DNA from: Prochlorococcus sp. MIT 1341
GTDB taxonomy: Bacteria > Cyanobacteriota > Cyanobacteriia > PCC-6307 > Cyanobiaceae
NCBI RefSeq assembly: GCF_034092415.1
Contig: NZ_CP139304.1
Location: forward strand, 1,658,001-1,722,000
Length of the DNA stretch: 64,000 bases
Direction: 5' to 3'
Shown here: piece by piece, positions 1-9,468 of the stretch
Numbering within the stretch: position 1 is the first letter of the stretch
How the letters are laid out: each line of letters begins with the position of its first letter
Position numbers and translations under genes: made by a program
Notes under the pieces: generated by a model
The model's input: only the letters and a program-made list of their open reading frames with translations
Database searches by the model: none
What the model was told of the DNA's origin: nothing

Positions 1-1
1 C

Positions 2-358
2 ATAAGATACAGTTTTTTTCGATTTATTCTTGTCGGCCTTGGAGGTGAGGTTGTTTATCTATTTTTGTATACATTGATTCTTTTACAAGGACAACCTGCA
101 AAAAATGCCGTTTTCTTGGCTGGCTTACTAGGTGTTCTTTTAAACTCCTTTACTCATTCTAAAATAACTTTTAAGGTTAAATACAGCAGAAAAATAATTG
201 TCCTTTACTCTTTAGTTCAAATCATATGTTTGATCAGCGTTACTTTACTTGCCTCCATTCTTCAATATTTAGCATTTCATCCCTTTATAATAGGAATCAT
301 TACGATGATATTATGGGCAGTGTTGTCATTTTTTCTAATCCGTAATCTCTTAACTTAG
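2..358 (+). CDS. GtrA-like multi-span membrane protein, 5' end outside window
   Basis: The reading frame is open from the first bases, so the gene starts to the left; a TTG at 65 is only an internal codon. The visible N-terminal part contains FRFILVGLGGEVVYLFLY, close to the first-helix signature of GtrA-family proteins, followed by about three more hydrophobic segments. GtrA-like proteins are small four-helix membrane proteins thought to move or present polyprenyl-linked sugars across the inner membrane for O-antigen or polysaccharide glucosylation. The neighbouring sugar genes fit that role. The exact substrate cannot be told. Confidence 0.7.
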   Translation: MRYSFFRFILVGLGGEVVYLFLYTLILLQGQPAKNAVFLAGLLGVLLNSFTHSKITFKVKYSRKIIVLYSLVQIICLISVTLLASILQYLAFHPFIIGIITMILWAVLSFFLIRNLLT

Positions 359-380
359 AAAACTATGACCTTCTTCACTG

Positions 381-1910
381 CTAAAAATCTTTTTCACTTG
401 ATCCATGAATTTTCTTTAGACAATCTCTAGCAACTCTCCTACCATTTGTCATTATCAATAACGCGATAGTACTACCTGGGATTGAGGGGAAACCAGCAGA
501 ATCAGCTACATATACGCCAGGCAAACCGAATACTTCTCCTGAAGGGTAACAATCAGATAGTTCTACAGGCCTTTCTTTCATGGGTGTCGTTCCTCCAAAG
601 TGCCATCCCCCTAACTGATTACCTCTGAGCAACTGTGATAACAACGAAGTAAAAGGTATAGGGATTAAAAATAATTCATTGAATTTGATTAGCACGCTTT
701 TAAATAACTCATAAAATGCTTTTTTTGGAGAACGGTTCTTGTTTTCACGTATAGTCATTTCTTGAATGTAGCGCTCATTAGTTCTTTTGGTATTGCAAAC
801 TATCAAGCTGGGTATTCCTATATTTGAATGGTAGCAAGTTATTGAAAATTTTATAAAACTTGTAGCCCAAATATAAATAGGGTAAATTATTTTAGGTAAC
901 TTAGACTTTATTTGCCTTGTGATCTCACTATTAATTGGTCCTAACTGAGTATGACACCATGTGTTACCTGTACTTTGTGATCGCATTTCTAAAAAGTGTG
1001 AACAGAGTTCGCTACCTCTTATTTTCGAATGTTTAGATGATTTATTTATGCTAAGATTTAGATATGCCTGAAGGTATATCGGTGCTGAGTAAAGCGAATA
1101 GTAAGTGGTTTTATCGATATTATTGTTTAATGATCTTATACTTAAATCTACAATTCCAGTTGTATTTATGCAGCCTGCACATAATAAAACTCCATCGTAC
1201 ACCCTAGACTCTTCATGGCTAATTTGGTTAAGCTCAGTATTATACTTTTCAAATATAATCTTATTTCCACTCTTAGTTCCTTTTATGGATAGAACATTAC
1301 AGTTTGGGATATAATTAAATGAACTAGATCTTATAAGTTCTTTCAAATACCCCTCAGGTTTAAATGGTGTAATCATTTCTTTACCCGATTTTTTTACATT
1401 CCTAGTAATTGCTATACGTGAATGTCCTAAAATTAGGTCAGCTTCGTCCTTTTTCCTTTCATCATTAGTATTTATTTCATTCTTGCTACTAATGTTGAAA
1501 AAATAATCTAAATCATCTTCTCCTCTTATTAGTTCTAGACAGTCGATTATGTGATCAACATCGATTTGCTTCGGTTGTGAACCTTCAGGCCATTCACTTA
1601 AGTCGTCACTTTTAGGAAGTAGCATTGAACCACTATATACATTGCTGAACCCTAACCATGCGTGACTTGAGCATATTCTCTTACTATGAATCTTCCTAGA
1701 CCATCGATTATCATTTAGACCATATGCAAAATATGACCCTTTATAGAGTTTGCTGTTAGGCACAGCTTTGTTTGTACAAAATAATTCTTTCTTTGTTAGC
1801 CCAATATCATATATGTCTACCAGTATTTTTTCATCTTCAGAAAGAGCCGAACAGGCACCAAAGCTTGCCAGTCCCGAACCAACTACAGCAATTCTTTTTT
1901 TATTGGTCAA
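381..1910 (-). CDS. GMC-family FAD-dependent oxidoreductase
   Basis: 509 residues. The N-terminus has an FAD-binding GSGLASFGA motif after a beta strand (RIAVVGSG). The C-terminus has the GMC C-terminal pattern: YVADSAGFPSIPGSTIAL, with the proline/alanine-rich stretch that packs on the flavin. GMC enzymes oxidise alcohols, often sugars or polyols. It lies in a surface-sugar island, convergent with the GtrA-like gene and divergent from a sugar aminotransferase, so oxidation of a sugar or glycan precursor is inferred. The middle substrate region is not recognisable. No signal peptide is evident, so a cytoplasmic location is likely. Confidence 0.7.
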   Translation of the reverse strand: MTNKKRIAVVGSGLASFGACSALSEDEKILVDIYDIGLTKKELFCTNKAVPNSKLYKGSYFAYGLNDNRWSRKIHSKRICSSHAWLGFSNVYSGSMLLPKSDDLSEWPEGSQPKQIDVDHIIDCLELIRGEDDLDYFFNISSKNEINTNDERKKDEADLILGHSRIAITRNVKKSGKEMITPFKPEGYLKELIRSSSFNYIPNCNVLSIKGTKSGNKIIFEKYNTELNQISHEESRVYDGVLLCAGCINTTGIVDLSIRSLNNNIDKTTYYSLYSAPIYLQAYLNLSINKSSKHSKIRGSELCSHFLEMRSQSTGNTWCHTQLGPINSEITRQIKSKLPKIIYPIYIWATSFIKFSITCYHSNIGIPSLIVCNTKRTNERYIQEMTIRENKNRSPKKAFYELFKSVLIKFNELFLIPIPFTSLLSQLLRGNQLGGWHFGGTTPMKERPVELSDCYPSGEVFGLPGVYVADSAGFPSIPGSTIALLIMTNGRRVARDCLKKIHGSSEKDF

Positions 1911-2098
1911 TGCATATTTCCATCTTTCATTACTGTAACATGTTTAAACTTCCTTTATAAGACAGATACAATCACTACTTACTTTACCTACCTTGAAAAG
2001 ATCCATGATTAATAGGCCTCATAGAATATTACTTAAGGTAACAAAGTTATAATAAGCTAATGATTAGATATTTATATTGTAATAACTGCCTTTTGTAA

Positions 2099-3259
2099 AT
2101 GCCAAAACCTTTAACTATACCCTTTAATAAGCCATATATATCAACTAAATGTAATGATTACATGCTAAAGGCCTATCGATCGGGAAAGCACTGTGGTAAT
2201 TATGATTGGACCAATAAGTCAATTCAATTAATCAAAGAGAAATATAATACATCAGAGATATTCCTAGTTCCTTCCTGCACGGCTGCTTTAGAAATGGGAG
2301 CAATGTTAGCCGGTCTCAAGCCTGGTGATGAAGTCATACTTCCATCTTATACATTTTCATCTACCGTAACCTCCATAATGCTTTTTGGTGCGCGGCCTAT
2401 ATTTTGTGACATTAATCCAAGCACAATGAATATAGATGTTAACCAAATAAAACCATTAATAACTAATAAAACTAAGTTGTTACTCCCAATTGATTACGCA
2501 GGTGTCCCTTGCGAGCTAGATAAAATTAAAGAAATTTCAAACAAGTATTCAATACCAGTATTGGTCGATTCAGCTCAATCTTTCGGCTCATTAGACTCCA
2601 ATAGTAAATGGTGTTCTTCTGAAGCTGATTTGATAGCCTTCAGCTTTCATGAAACAAAAAATATTAGTTGTGGAGAAGGAGGAGCATTAGTAGTTAATAA
2701 TAAGGAATGGATTGAACGAGCTTATATATTGCAAGAAAAAGGTACTGACAGAAGAAATGTCCTCCAAGGAAAACTATCAAAGTATCACTGGGTAGACTAT
2801 GGCTCAAGTTATCTGCTATCTGATATCCTTGCCAGCATTCTTTGTGGTCAATTGGAAGACGAAAAAACTATTATGAGTAGCAGGGCTAATGTTACTCAAT
2901 TATACAGCGAAATTTTGCGCAAATTTGAGAATCAAGTCAATGTGATTGATGAATCTCAAAAAGACAAATATAACCATCACGCATATTATATTGTTTTTGA
3001 AAGTCATCAGAAGAGAAATTATTTTATTTCTCTTCTGCAGCAAGATTTCAAGGTATCTGCATATGTCGGATACTCTCCACTACATTCATCACCTATGGGT
3101 TTGAAGTTAGGCTATAAGCCTAGTGACCTACCTGTAACCCAAGACCTGGCAAATCGGATTGTCAGACTTCCTATCTATACAGAGCTTGGGCAATCAAATA
3201 ACCAATTAGAGTACTTAAAGTATGCTATCGAGACGACACTTTTGTCAGTATTGAAATAA
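2099..3259 (+). CDS. wecE: DegT/DnrJ/EryC1 sugar aminotransferase, WecE/RffA type
   Basis: 386 residues, normal for the family. It should transfer an amino group from glutamate to a nucleotide-linked 4-keto-6-deoxyhexose using PLP. The PLP lysine is in SFHETKN, and the following GEGGALVV is typical of WecE/RffA, which make dTDP-4-amino-4,6-dideoxygalactose. PSCTAALEMGAM is the substrate/PLP phosphate loop and VDSAQSFGS carries the conserved aspartate. The ATG start gives the expected N-terminus (IPFNKPYIS). It ends one base before the convergent Gfo/Idh gene. With the 2,3-dehydratase nearby, its substrate could instead be a 2-deoxy keto sugar, which is inference. Confidence 0.85.
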   Translation: MPKPLTIPFNKPYISTKCNDYMLKAYRSGKHCGNYDWTNKSIQLIKEKYNTSEIFLVPSCTAALEMGAMLAGLKPGDEVILPSYTFSSTVTSIMLFGARPIFCDINPSTMNIDVNQIKPLITNKTKLLLPIDYAGVPCELDKIKEISNKYSIPVLVDSAQSFGSLDSNSKWCSSEADLIAFSFHETKNISCGEGGALVVNNKEWIERAYILQEKGTDRRNVLQGKLSKYHWVDYGSSYLLSDILASILCGQLEDEKTIMSSRANVTQLYSEILRKFENQVNVIDESQKDKYNHHAYYIVFESHQKRNYFISLLQQDFKVSAYVGYSPLHSSPMGLKLGYKPSDLPVTQDLANRIVRLPIYTELGQSNNQLEYLKYAIETTLLSVLK

Positions 3260-3260
3260 T

Positions 3261-4247
3261 CTACTTCTTGGAAAGTTTTCTTATCTCATCCAATAATCTC
3301 ATATTATCCAATATTTCTAAAGACTCAATATCCTTTAATTTGTGATCAGAAATTAATTTGTAAAAATAAATGAGCATATTTTTGAATTGATTATCTTTTT
3401 TAAGCTCAATTTTTTCCGAACCCGACTCTTTCTCTAGATGTAATGTAGGCTTCATATCTAGAGGTGATGTAAATATCCTGGAGGTCGACAATTTCCCTTT
3501 TTGGCCCCAAATTTCTAAGTTACATTGATAAAAATTGTTGAACCCGAATGCTAAGGAAGCAACAATACCAGAGCCTTTCTCCTCAAGGTGTGCTCCACCC
3601 CACATATCTACTTCATAGCCCTTTGGAGTGTGTAAGGTTGATGATTTAACTGACAAACCTACCCCCAGCAATAACTGCGATATTTTTGTTGTATAACAAC
3701 CCACATCTAGGAGCGCACCTCCACCTAGACTGGATTGGTATCTAATATTGTTAGTGTTATTAAACAGAGGAAATCCAAATGACGATCTGATCGTTCTTAA
3801 CTCGCCTAATTGGCCTGTCTGAATGATCTCTGATATTGACCCAAGTTGGCTATGAAATCTAAATTGAAATGTCTCAAATATCGCAAGTTTCTTTCTTTTA
3901 GCAACACCAACAAGTTCTAATGCCTCCTGATAGTTAGTTGTAAATGGTTTTTCTAATAAAACATTGACATTATTTTCAAGAGCACACATTGCACATTTAA
4001 AGTGTAATGAATTAGGTTGTGGTATGTAAACGGCATCGATACAATTCGAATTTAATAGCTTTTTGTAATCATGAAAAAATTTACATCCATATTCCCCGGC
4101 TATTTTTTCCGTGTTAATTATATCCCTTGACGAAATTGCTGACAATTTATAATGATTTGGTAGAGATAATATTTCAGGAATTATACTTCTCTTGGCAATT
4201 GATGCTAGCCCAATTACACCTATTCGAATTTTCTTTTCATTTTTCAT
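3261..4247 (-). CDS. Gfo/Idh/MocA-family NAD(P)-dependent sugar oxidoreductase
   Basis: 328 residues. An N-terminal Rossmann motif IGVIGLASIAKRS is followed by EKPF, the conserved lysine motif of the family, then a GGGALLDVGCY segment in the C-terminal alpha/beta domain. The start ATG overlaps the stop of the upstream 2,3-dehydratase by 4 bp, so the two are probably translationally coupled. In antibiotic deoxysugar pathways an enzyme of this family reduces the 3-keto group made by the 2,3-dehydratase; that is the role proposed here from context. Confidence 0.8.
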   Translation of the reverse strand: MKNEKKIRIGVIGLASIAKRSIIPEILSLPNHYKLSAISSRDIINTEKIAGEYGCKFFHDYKKLLNSNCIDAVYIPQPNSLHFKCAMCALENNVNVLLEKPFTTNYQEALELVGVAKRKKLAIFETFQFRFHSQLGSISEIIQTGQLGELRTIRSSFGFPLFNNTNNIRYQSSLGGGALLDVGCYTTKISQLLLGVGLSVKSSTLHTPKGYEVDMWGGAHLEEKGSGIVASLAFGFNNFYQCNLEIWGQKGKLSTSRIFTSPLDMKPTLHLEKESGSEKIELKKDNQFKNMLIYFYKLISDHKLKDIESLEILDNMRLLDEIRKLSKK

Positions 4248-5674
4248 GTTAATGGCACCATGGCAAGTATATTCCTTAGTTGTATATTTAAAAAGTTATT
4301 AAATCGATTCAGATAAGAAAGTTGGCCTAAGGTTATCCATATATAGTTATCAGGAAGGTCCTGATTGAAATCATCTTTTGCTACGATGAAAATATTTCTA
4401 TTTTCTTCTTTATAAAATCTACCTCCTTCATCAGATTGCATAGAATCTATTAACCTTTGATTTGTACCGCTATTTAAAACGTATTCAAGAAACGGTACGC
4501 AGTATCCATCTTCTCCAAGATAACTTCCTGTGAGGCATTGAACAGTAGGTGCTAATTCTATTACATCTCTATTGCCACACTCTAGCTTTGCCTGCACAAT
4601 CAAGTGCAATATTCCATTTATCATTTTCCCAATAGTTGCACAAATTCCATTCTGCGAAGACTCTACTATTGGTTGTTGCCAACTGAGCGTCTCTCTACTT
4701 CCAATCGAGGCTGATACCCCAAAAATTCTAAAGTATTTCCCATCTTCTCGACTTATCTGCTCGTCAGTTACAGACCATTCACGCATATTCGATAGCTTTA
4801 TTTTTTCTACTTCGAGAGTACTTTCACTTTTGACTCTTGTGATGAAGTTAAGTATCTGATCAAGATCATATAGGGGTGTACCCATGCCCGTAAAGGAACC
4901 TATCGATATTGATTTACTTAAGGAAAGGGTTGGGGGTACATTATCAACTTCTGATAAACTATTTAGAGTAAAAGGTGAATACCTGATTCCAGAAATAACT
5001 GACCTAGTGTCCATATTTACGGTATTATCAAACTTCATTAGTGACTTAATTTGATTCAGGGTTAGCCATCTGAATCCATGCTCAAGCTTCATTTCTTCTT
5101 TTACTTGAATAATAATATTTCGATTCCTCTTCATTAGGAATCTCCCTCCTTGCTCTGATTGAAGGTTATCTAATAGGATATTTTCAGGCGAAGCCCGGAG
5201 AAAATATTCAAGATACATTGGCTTCTTGCCTTTATGCAACCCCATATAGTTGCTACGTGTTGCTTGTAGTGTTGGTGATAGTTGAACGTAATTAATATTC
5301 CCAGGCTCTATCTTTGCCTGAACCAAAAAATGCAATACACCATTAAATGATTTGACGATGAATCCTAAATATCCAACTTCATTCTGATTGATTATTGGCT
5401 GATCCCATTCGCTGATATTTTCTAAATTTGTCTTAACTCTGATTCCTTCTATTCTGAAGAAACCTCCTGATTCATGCCTTATGCATCCTTCATCAGCATC
5501 ATATATCCAACCTTCTAATGGCGTTAGATGAATTCTCTGAATGTCAATTGAAATTTCATCCTTAATGGTTTGTATCCATTTAAAAACATCTTCCAGACTA
5601 CCTGAAACACTATAATCAGTAGTGGCACTTTTCAAAAAATCTTGCCATGACGGTAATTTTCGACTTGATCGCAT
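4244..5674 (-). CDS. NDP-hexose 2,3-dehydratase (EvaA/TylX3-like)
   Basis: 476 residues made of two similar halves (about 1-235 and 245-476), as in the NDP-hexose 2,3-dehydratase family. Repeated landmarks are EGGRF...NRNI followed by a W-x-TL-x-Q motif: EQGGRFLMKRNRNI and RWLTLNQ in the first half, DEGGRFYKEENRNI and IWITLGQ in the second. SNYMGL and GSYLGE, and FLVQAKIEPGN and LIVQAKLECGN, also correspond. The enzyme removes the 2-hydroxyl from a dTDP-4-keto-6-deoxyhexose, the first step to 2,6-dideoxy sugars. The ATG start is well placed. The downstream Gfo/Idh gene overlaps by 4 bp and would supply the 3-ketoreductase. Confidence 0.85.
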   Translation of the reverse strand: MRSSRKLPSWQDFLKSATTDYSVSGSLEDVFKWIQTIKDEISIDIQRIHLTPLEGWIYDADEGCIRHESGGFFRIEGIRVKTNLENISEWDQPIINQNEVGYLGFIVKSFNGVLHFLVQAKIEPGNINYVQLSPTLQATRSNYMGLHKGKKPMYLEYFLRASPENILLDNLQSEQGGRFLMKRNRNIIIQVKEEMKLEHGFRWLTLNQIKSLMKFDNTVNMDTRSVISGIRYSPFTLNSLSEVDNVPPTLSLSKSISIGSFTGMGTPLYDLDQILNFITRVKSESTLEVEKIKLSNMREWSVTDEQISREDGKYFRIFGVSASIGSRETLSWQQPIVESSQNGICATIGKMINGILHLIVQAKLECGNRDVIELAPTVQCLTGSYLGEDGYCVPFLEYVLNSGTNQRLIDSMQSDEGGRFYKEENRNIFIVAKDDFNQDLPDNYIWITLGQLSYLNRFNNFLNIQLRNILAMVPLT

Positions 5675-5697
5675 TGGAAAATCGACTAGTTAGCTTT

Positions 5698-6040
5698 TTA
5701 CCATCCATTAAGCATATCTGGATAGTCTCGTAAAATCTCTGTTGTTTCATGTGATGGTATTACTTGCTGATATTCACGAGCTAAATCAAAGAATTATCTT
5801 AAACTCATAAAAGCAAGTCGCATCTTTGTTCATTTGTGTAATGTTCTTACTACCCTTTGTGGGGCTTGGGGTAGTGGGTGAAAAGCAAAAGCCTCCTTGC
5901 TGCATACGCTTCTCTTTTGTTTCTCTGTATAGATTTTCAGCATCAGCAACAAACTGTTGGCCAGAGAAAGCTGTTTCCACCTCACAGATGTATTCAAGAC
6001 TTTTTGTCGAAGTAGCTGCGAGTTCCCAGCTCTTAAAATC
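5698..6040 (-). pseudogene. possible decayed gene remnant
   Basis: Two minus-strand stretches in different frames look protein-like and could be one broken coding region. The upstream piece reads SWELAATSTKSLEYICEVE and continues through AFSGQQFVADAENLYRE. The downstream piece, in another frame, ends in EILRDYPDMLNGW and a stop. Neither has a convincing start. The two would join by a frameshift near 5790. The remnant lies between two sugar genes, where gene decay is common. I cannot name the parent family, and a chance composition effect is possible. Confidence 0.3.
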
Positions 6041-6134
6041 TTACTATACTCTGATTGTGTTTTCGAAATCTCAATATGTTTTTTTGAAAGACTCTAAAAG
6101 TATTAATTCGATGAGTTTATAATATAATATTTGT

Positions 6135-7100
6135 ATGCAAAACCTTATCCAGTTAAAAGATCGTATCTTTATAGCGGGCCATAACGGTATGGTTGGAAGT
6201 GCTATTTGCCGGTCTCTTTTGAGCAAAAATTACACTAATATTTTAACAGCAAATCGATCTGATTTAGACCTAGAGGATTTTGATTCCGTAGATAACTGGA
6301 TACAAGCAAGTCAACCCGATGTAGTTGTCCTTGCAGCCGCTAAAGTTGGGGGTATAGAAGCAAATAATATGTATCCCGCTTCTTTTCTTTTGCAGAACCT
6401 AAAAATACAGAATAATGTAATCGAAGCCTCATGGAGGAATGGAGTTAGAAGATTACTATTCCTAGGGAGTAGTTGTATATATCCTAAGTATGCTATTCAG
6501 CCAATTAAAGAAGAGGCTTTGTTGGAATCAGCACTCGAGCCAACTAATCAGTGGTATGCGATTGCAAAAATATCAGGGATAAAGTTGTGCAACGCACTTC
6601 GCATTCAATATGGGTTTGATGCAATTAGTCTTATGCCAACTAACCTTTATGGACCTGGAGATAATTATCATCCTAGGAACAGTCATGTACTTCCTTCATT
6701 TATAAGAAGGTTTAATGAGGCAGCAGAAAAAGGAGAGAAATCAGTTACATGTTGGGGAAGCGGATCGCCCTACCGCGAATTTCTACATGTAGATGATCTA
6801 AGCGATGCTTGTGTTTATTGCTTGGAGAAATGGAAGCCCAAAAAGGATGAACTTCAGTTTTTAAATGTTGGTACAGGAGTTGATCTGACCATAAAAGAAT
6901 TAGCAGAAACCGTTGCAAATATAACAGGCTATCAAGGTCAGATTTTATGGGACAAAAGTAAACCAGATGGTACACCACGAAAACTATTAAATATAGACCG
7001 AATATCTACCCTAGGTTGGAAGGCTAAGATCCCTCTTGTTGATGGATTGAAGGATACAGTTGCATTATTTAAGCAAACCAATCATCAGTTGAGAACTTAA
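6135..7100 (+). CDS. fcl: GDP-L-fucose synthase
   Basis: 321 residues, the usual size. It converts GDP-4-keto-6-deoxy-D-mannose to GDP-L-fucose by epimerisation and NADPH reduction. Visible signatures are the Rossmann motif IAGHNGMVGSAI, the catalytic region GSSCIYPKYA, the YAIAK tyrosine/lysine pair, and the substrate loop NLYGPGDNYHPRNSHV, all characteristic of Fcl/WcaG. The ATG lies just after an AT-rich stretch. Its partner gene gmd, usually next door, is at the right edge of the window about 57 kb away. Confidence 0.93.
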   Translation: MQNLIQLKDRIFIAGHNGMVGSAICRSLLSKNYTNILTANRSDLDLEDFDSVDNWIQASQPDVVVLAAAKVGGIEANNMYPASFLLQNLKIQNNVIEASWRNGVRRLLFLGSSCIYPKYAIQPIKEEALLESALEPTNQWYAIAKISGIKLCNALRIQYGFDAISLMPTNLYGPGDNYHPRNSHVLPSFIRRFNEAAEKGEKSVTCWGSGSPYREFLHVDDLSDACVYCLEKWKPKKDELQFLNVGTGVDLTIKELAETVANITGYQGQILWDKSKPDGTPRKLLNIDRISTLGWKAKIPLVDGLKDTVALFKQTNHQLRT

Positions 7101-7262
7101 AGATAACTTCTTAAAATCAATCCAAACTTTCTTCTGATATACAATTCTCAAGTAGCGTTTATTTATTAAAGGTCAGCTAATAGAACTCAAATCAAAAGCC
7201 CTCTATAAGTTTCTTATTATTTTCTGTTATACTAATGCCGGATCACTTGTCTATAGAGATTC

Positions 7263-8411
7263 CTAACAATATCTCTTGGCAAGGTTTTGCGCTTGTCCCT
7301 TACGATCTGAATATATCGACTGAGCCTTAAATCCGTCGCCTTTAATATCAAACATCTTGCTTGTACAGTTAAGGGTCAATTTCCGCTTTCTGAACCAACC
7401 TTCCGGTTTTGCTTGCCCTTGAAGAAAAAGTGAATTAACGCAATCTTCGCTAGCCCCTTGTGAACAATTGATTGCACCAATGACACCTGCAAAAATATTC
7501 CCAGCGATTTGCCTGCCTCTTTCAATCTCAAACCGATAAACATCAAAATATAACTTCCTATCTTTAATTTTGTAGCTTCTGCCAACTCTTTTTGAAAAGG
7601 TTTCATTAGTATCTTGCAGCCATTCTCCTGCAAAACTTCCTACACCCATCGATTCATCATTGAAGCCATTCATGAAAGAATTAAATCTATTTTTGGGGTT
7701 GTCATGCTTTGAGAGTAAATGAAAATCTCCAACACTAAAAAAGAGATTCGCACCCTTAGTAAAACCTTCTAAAGGCATCAACTTTTTAGATATTGCATAA
7801 GCCAAGTACTTTCCAGCCCTCCAATCAGCCTCATTCTCCTCATTGTCAAGGTACTTTTCTCTGCCAATATGATAATTCACATGATGTCCAAATTCATGAG
7901 ATAAAATTGCCAAGCTAAGATAACTAAGATTAAGATTTTTTCTGTCAGTGAAACCTTGAATTAATGGCCTTACATCAACAGTAATTTCACTGGAGGAAGG
8001 ACAATAAATATTGGGCAACTTAGAAATTAGTTTTTTTCCACATCCCATCAAATATCCATCATCAAGGCGGAGGATAGGTATAGGAAAAGTTGCGCCACGC
8101 GCCTTAGAACGTTCGATCCAATAGGAATACATCATTTTAAAATGAAGACTCAAAAATTCCTTATCCGCAATATCGGCACTTGGTTCTCCATAGTCATATA
8201 GCTTCGCTAGTAAGTGTTGATTAGAATCAATTAAAGAAGAACCCTTTTGATTTCTTTCTGGGTAAATCCGAGAATAGTAAAGATAGCAGTTTTTGTAATC
8301 ATTTCCTTTTCTTGCTTGACATGTTTTGTGAGCCATTATGTTTAGCTCTTCAGCCCTCAAAGAACTCACGCTATTAATTACAGATAGTAGTAGTAACAGG
8401 GCTTTCATCAT
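7263..8411 (-). CDS. secreted HExxH metallopeptidase-like protein
   Basis: 382 residues. The first 20 or so residues form a signal peptide (KALLLLLSVINSVSSLRAEE). A zinc-peptidase motif HEFGHH lies near residue 175, followed about 20 residues later by EENEADWRAGKYLA, which could supply a third ligand (E or D). Several cysteines are present, consistent with export. The combination resembles neutral zinc metallopeptidase-type proteins, but I do not recognise a named family. The gene stands alone, convergent with fcl. Substrate unknown. Confidence 0.65.
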   Translation of the reverse strand: MMKALLLLLSVINSVSSLRAEELNIMAHKTCQARKGNDYKNCYLYYSRIYPERNQKGSSLIDSNQHLLAKLYDYGEPSADIADKEFLSLHFKMMYSYWIERSKARGATFPIPILRLDDGYLMGCGKKLISKLPNIYCPSSSEITVDVRPLIQGFTDRKNLNLSYLSLAILSHEFGHHVNYHIGREKYLDNEENEADWRAGKYLAYAISKKLMPLEGFTKGANLFFSVGDFHLLSKHDNPKNRFNSFMNGFNDESMGVGSFAGEWLQDTNETFSKRVGRSYKIKDRKLYFDVYRFEIERGRQIAGNIFAGVIGAINCSQGASEDCVNSLFLQGQAKPEGWFRKRKLTLNCTSKMFDIKGDGFKAQSIYSDRKGQAQNLAKRYC

Positions 8412-8657
8412 TCATTAAGTCTACCCGCATAGTCTCTTATAACTTCAACCATTTAGAACCTCAAAACTTTGAACAGGCTTTAGGGATTCTTTGCAATCAA
8501 ATATCCTAACAACTGTTTAGTTTTAATTAGCTAGAAGTTGATTCTGATTCATAGACCTTGATCAAAGTATTTTCATGGTTGCATAAACTACAGGACTTTG
8601 AAGTGTTAGTGGGCCTTCCTTGCTGGAAGGGGAGTAAGTTTTTGCTCTGATTTTTCT
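8412..8657. other. intergenic, no gene seen
   Basis: No supported reading frame. It contains a short hairpin (CCTTCC, 5-base loop, GGAAGG) near 8614 without a T-run, so it is not a clear terminator. Confidence 0.4.
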
Positions 8658-8960
8658 TCATTTAATTGCATAACCGTTTTCTACCAACTTATCGAAGACT
8701 GTTGCACCTCTTGCTTTTTTTCCAATCGGGACGGGATTGATCTGGTCAAGTACAGACGCAAAGCAAGTAATCCAGTAACTACCTTTGCGAACAGAGGCGG
8801 CTTCACAAATGTGATCTGGTGCAGCCTCTACACAACCCTGCGTTCTGGAAACACTGATGCTTGCGAGTTGAGAATCAAGCTCTAGCTCCAATATCTGAGC
8901 TTCTTCCTTTGTAATTGCTGTCCCGGCAGCATGACACTCAAGCAACATTTGATAGTTCAC
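8658..8960 (-). CDS. small conserved-looking protein with cysteines, unknown
   Basis: 100 residues from an ATG. It has four cysteines (positions about 9, 43, 51 and 67) and an acidic helix (KEEAQILELELDSQ). There is no signal peptide or membrane span. I do not recognise a family. It is the last gene of a minus-strand run of small genes that begins with two hli genes; gaps are short, but a single transcript is not shown. Confidence 0.6.
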   Translation of the reverse strand: MNYQMLLECHAAGTAITKEEAQILELELDSQLASISVSRTQGCVEAAPDHICEAASVRKGSYWITCFASVLDQINPVPIGKKARGATVFDKLVENGYAIK

Positions 8961-8990
8961 TTTGCATCTACTTGCAGGGGATTAATACTT

Positions 8991-9146
8991 TTAGTCCTTT
9001 TCGGAGTCCTGAGTCTTTTCTCGCTTTTCATTAACAGTTTCTTGATTCTCTCCTGTTTTTGAGTATGGGCAGTCCCCACTACCCCAGGCAAGAACAGGGA
9101 CGGCGTTAAGAGAGAGGGCAAATGCCAAAACAAGAATTTTTTTCAA
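8991..9146 (-). CDS. small secreted protein, 51 residues
   Basis: A TTG start gives a clear signal peptide (KKILVLAFALSLNAVPVLA) cut before WGSGDCPYSK, followed by a hydrophilic charged tail. The composition is too protein-like to be chance. Short exported proteins of this layout are common in picocyanobacteria. The TTG is the only start in frame downstream of a stop. Function unknown. Confidence 0.55.
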   Translation of the reverse strand: MKKILVLAFALSLNAVPVLAWGSGDCPYSKTGENQETVNEKREKTQDSEKD

Positions 9147-9258
9147 GTTGATGCAAAAATTTTATGCATCTTAAACAGGTTGAGCCGTAGTGGCCCTGTT
9201 GTATGGAGAGAATAGTGTTGGCATTAGATTTTTCCTGGCGTTCAAATATAAGATTTTC

Positions 9259-9468
9259 TTATTGAACACCTTGCATGATTGGAATCATTTTTCCTCCACC
9301 TTGATCATCGTCGTCATCAGAATTGCGGGCAAGAAGTTCAAAAGCAACAAGAACTACCATTGGATAAAAGCACCAAAGGATCGCTTTCCATGCTGAAAAA
9401 CTATCTAAGGATGATTGAAGTTGGATTAAAGGCATAATCTCATTAAAAAAATTAGGAAAAAAATTCAC
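9259..9468 (-). CDS. small single-span membrane protein with acidic/glycine tail
   Basis: 69 residues with one hydrophobic segment (AILWCFYPMVVLVAFELLA), then a run of five aspartates and QGGGKMIPIMQG. The GTG start overlaps the stop of the 35-residue gene upstream (GTGA), so translation is probably coupled. This acidic-then-QGGGKM ending looks familiar from picocyanobacterial small proteins near photosynthesis genes, but I cannot name it. Confidence 0.65.
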   Translation of the reverse strand: MNFFPNFFNEIMPLIQLQSSLDSFSAWKAILWCFYPMVVLVAFELLARNSDDDDDQGGGKMIPIMQGVQ

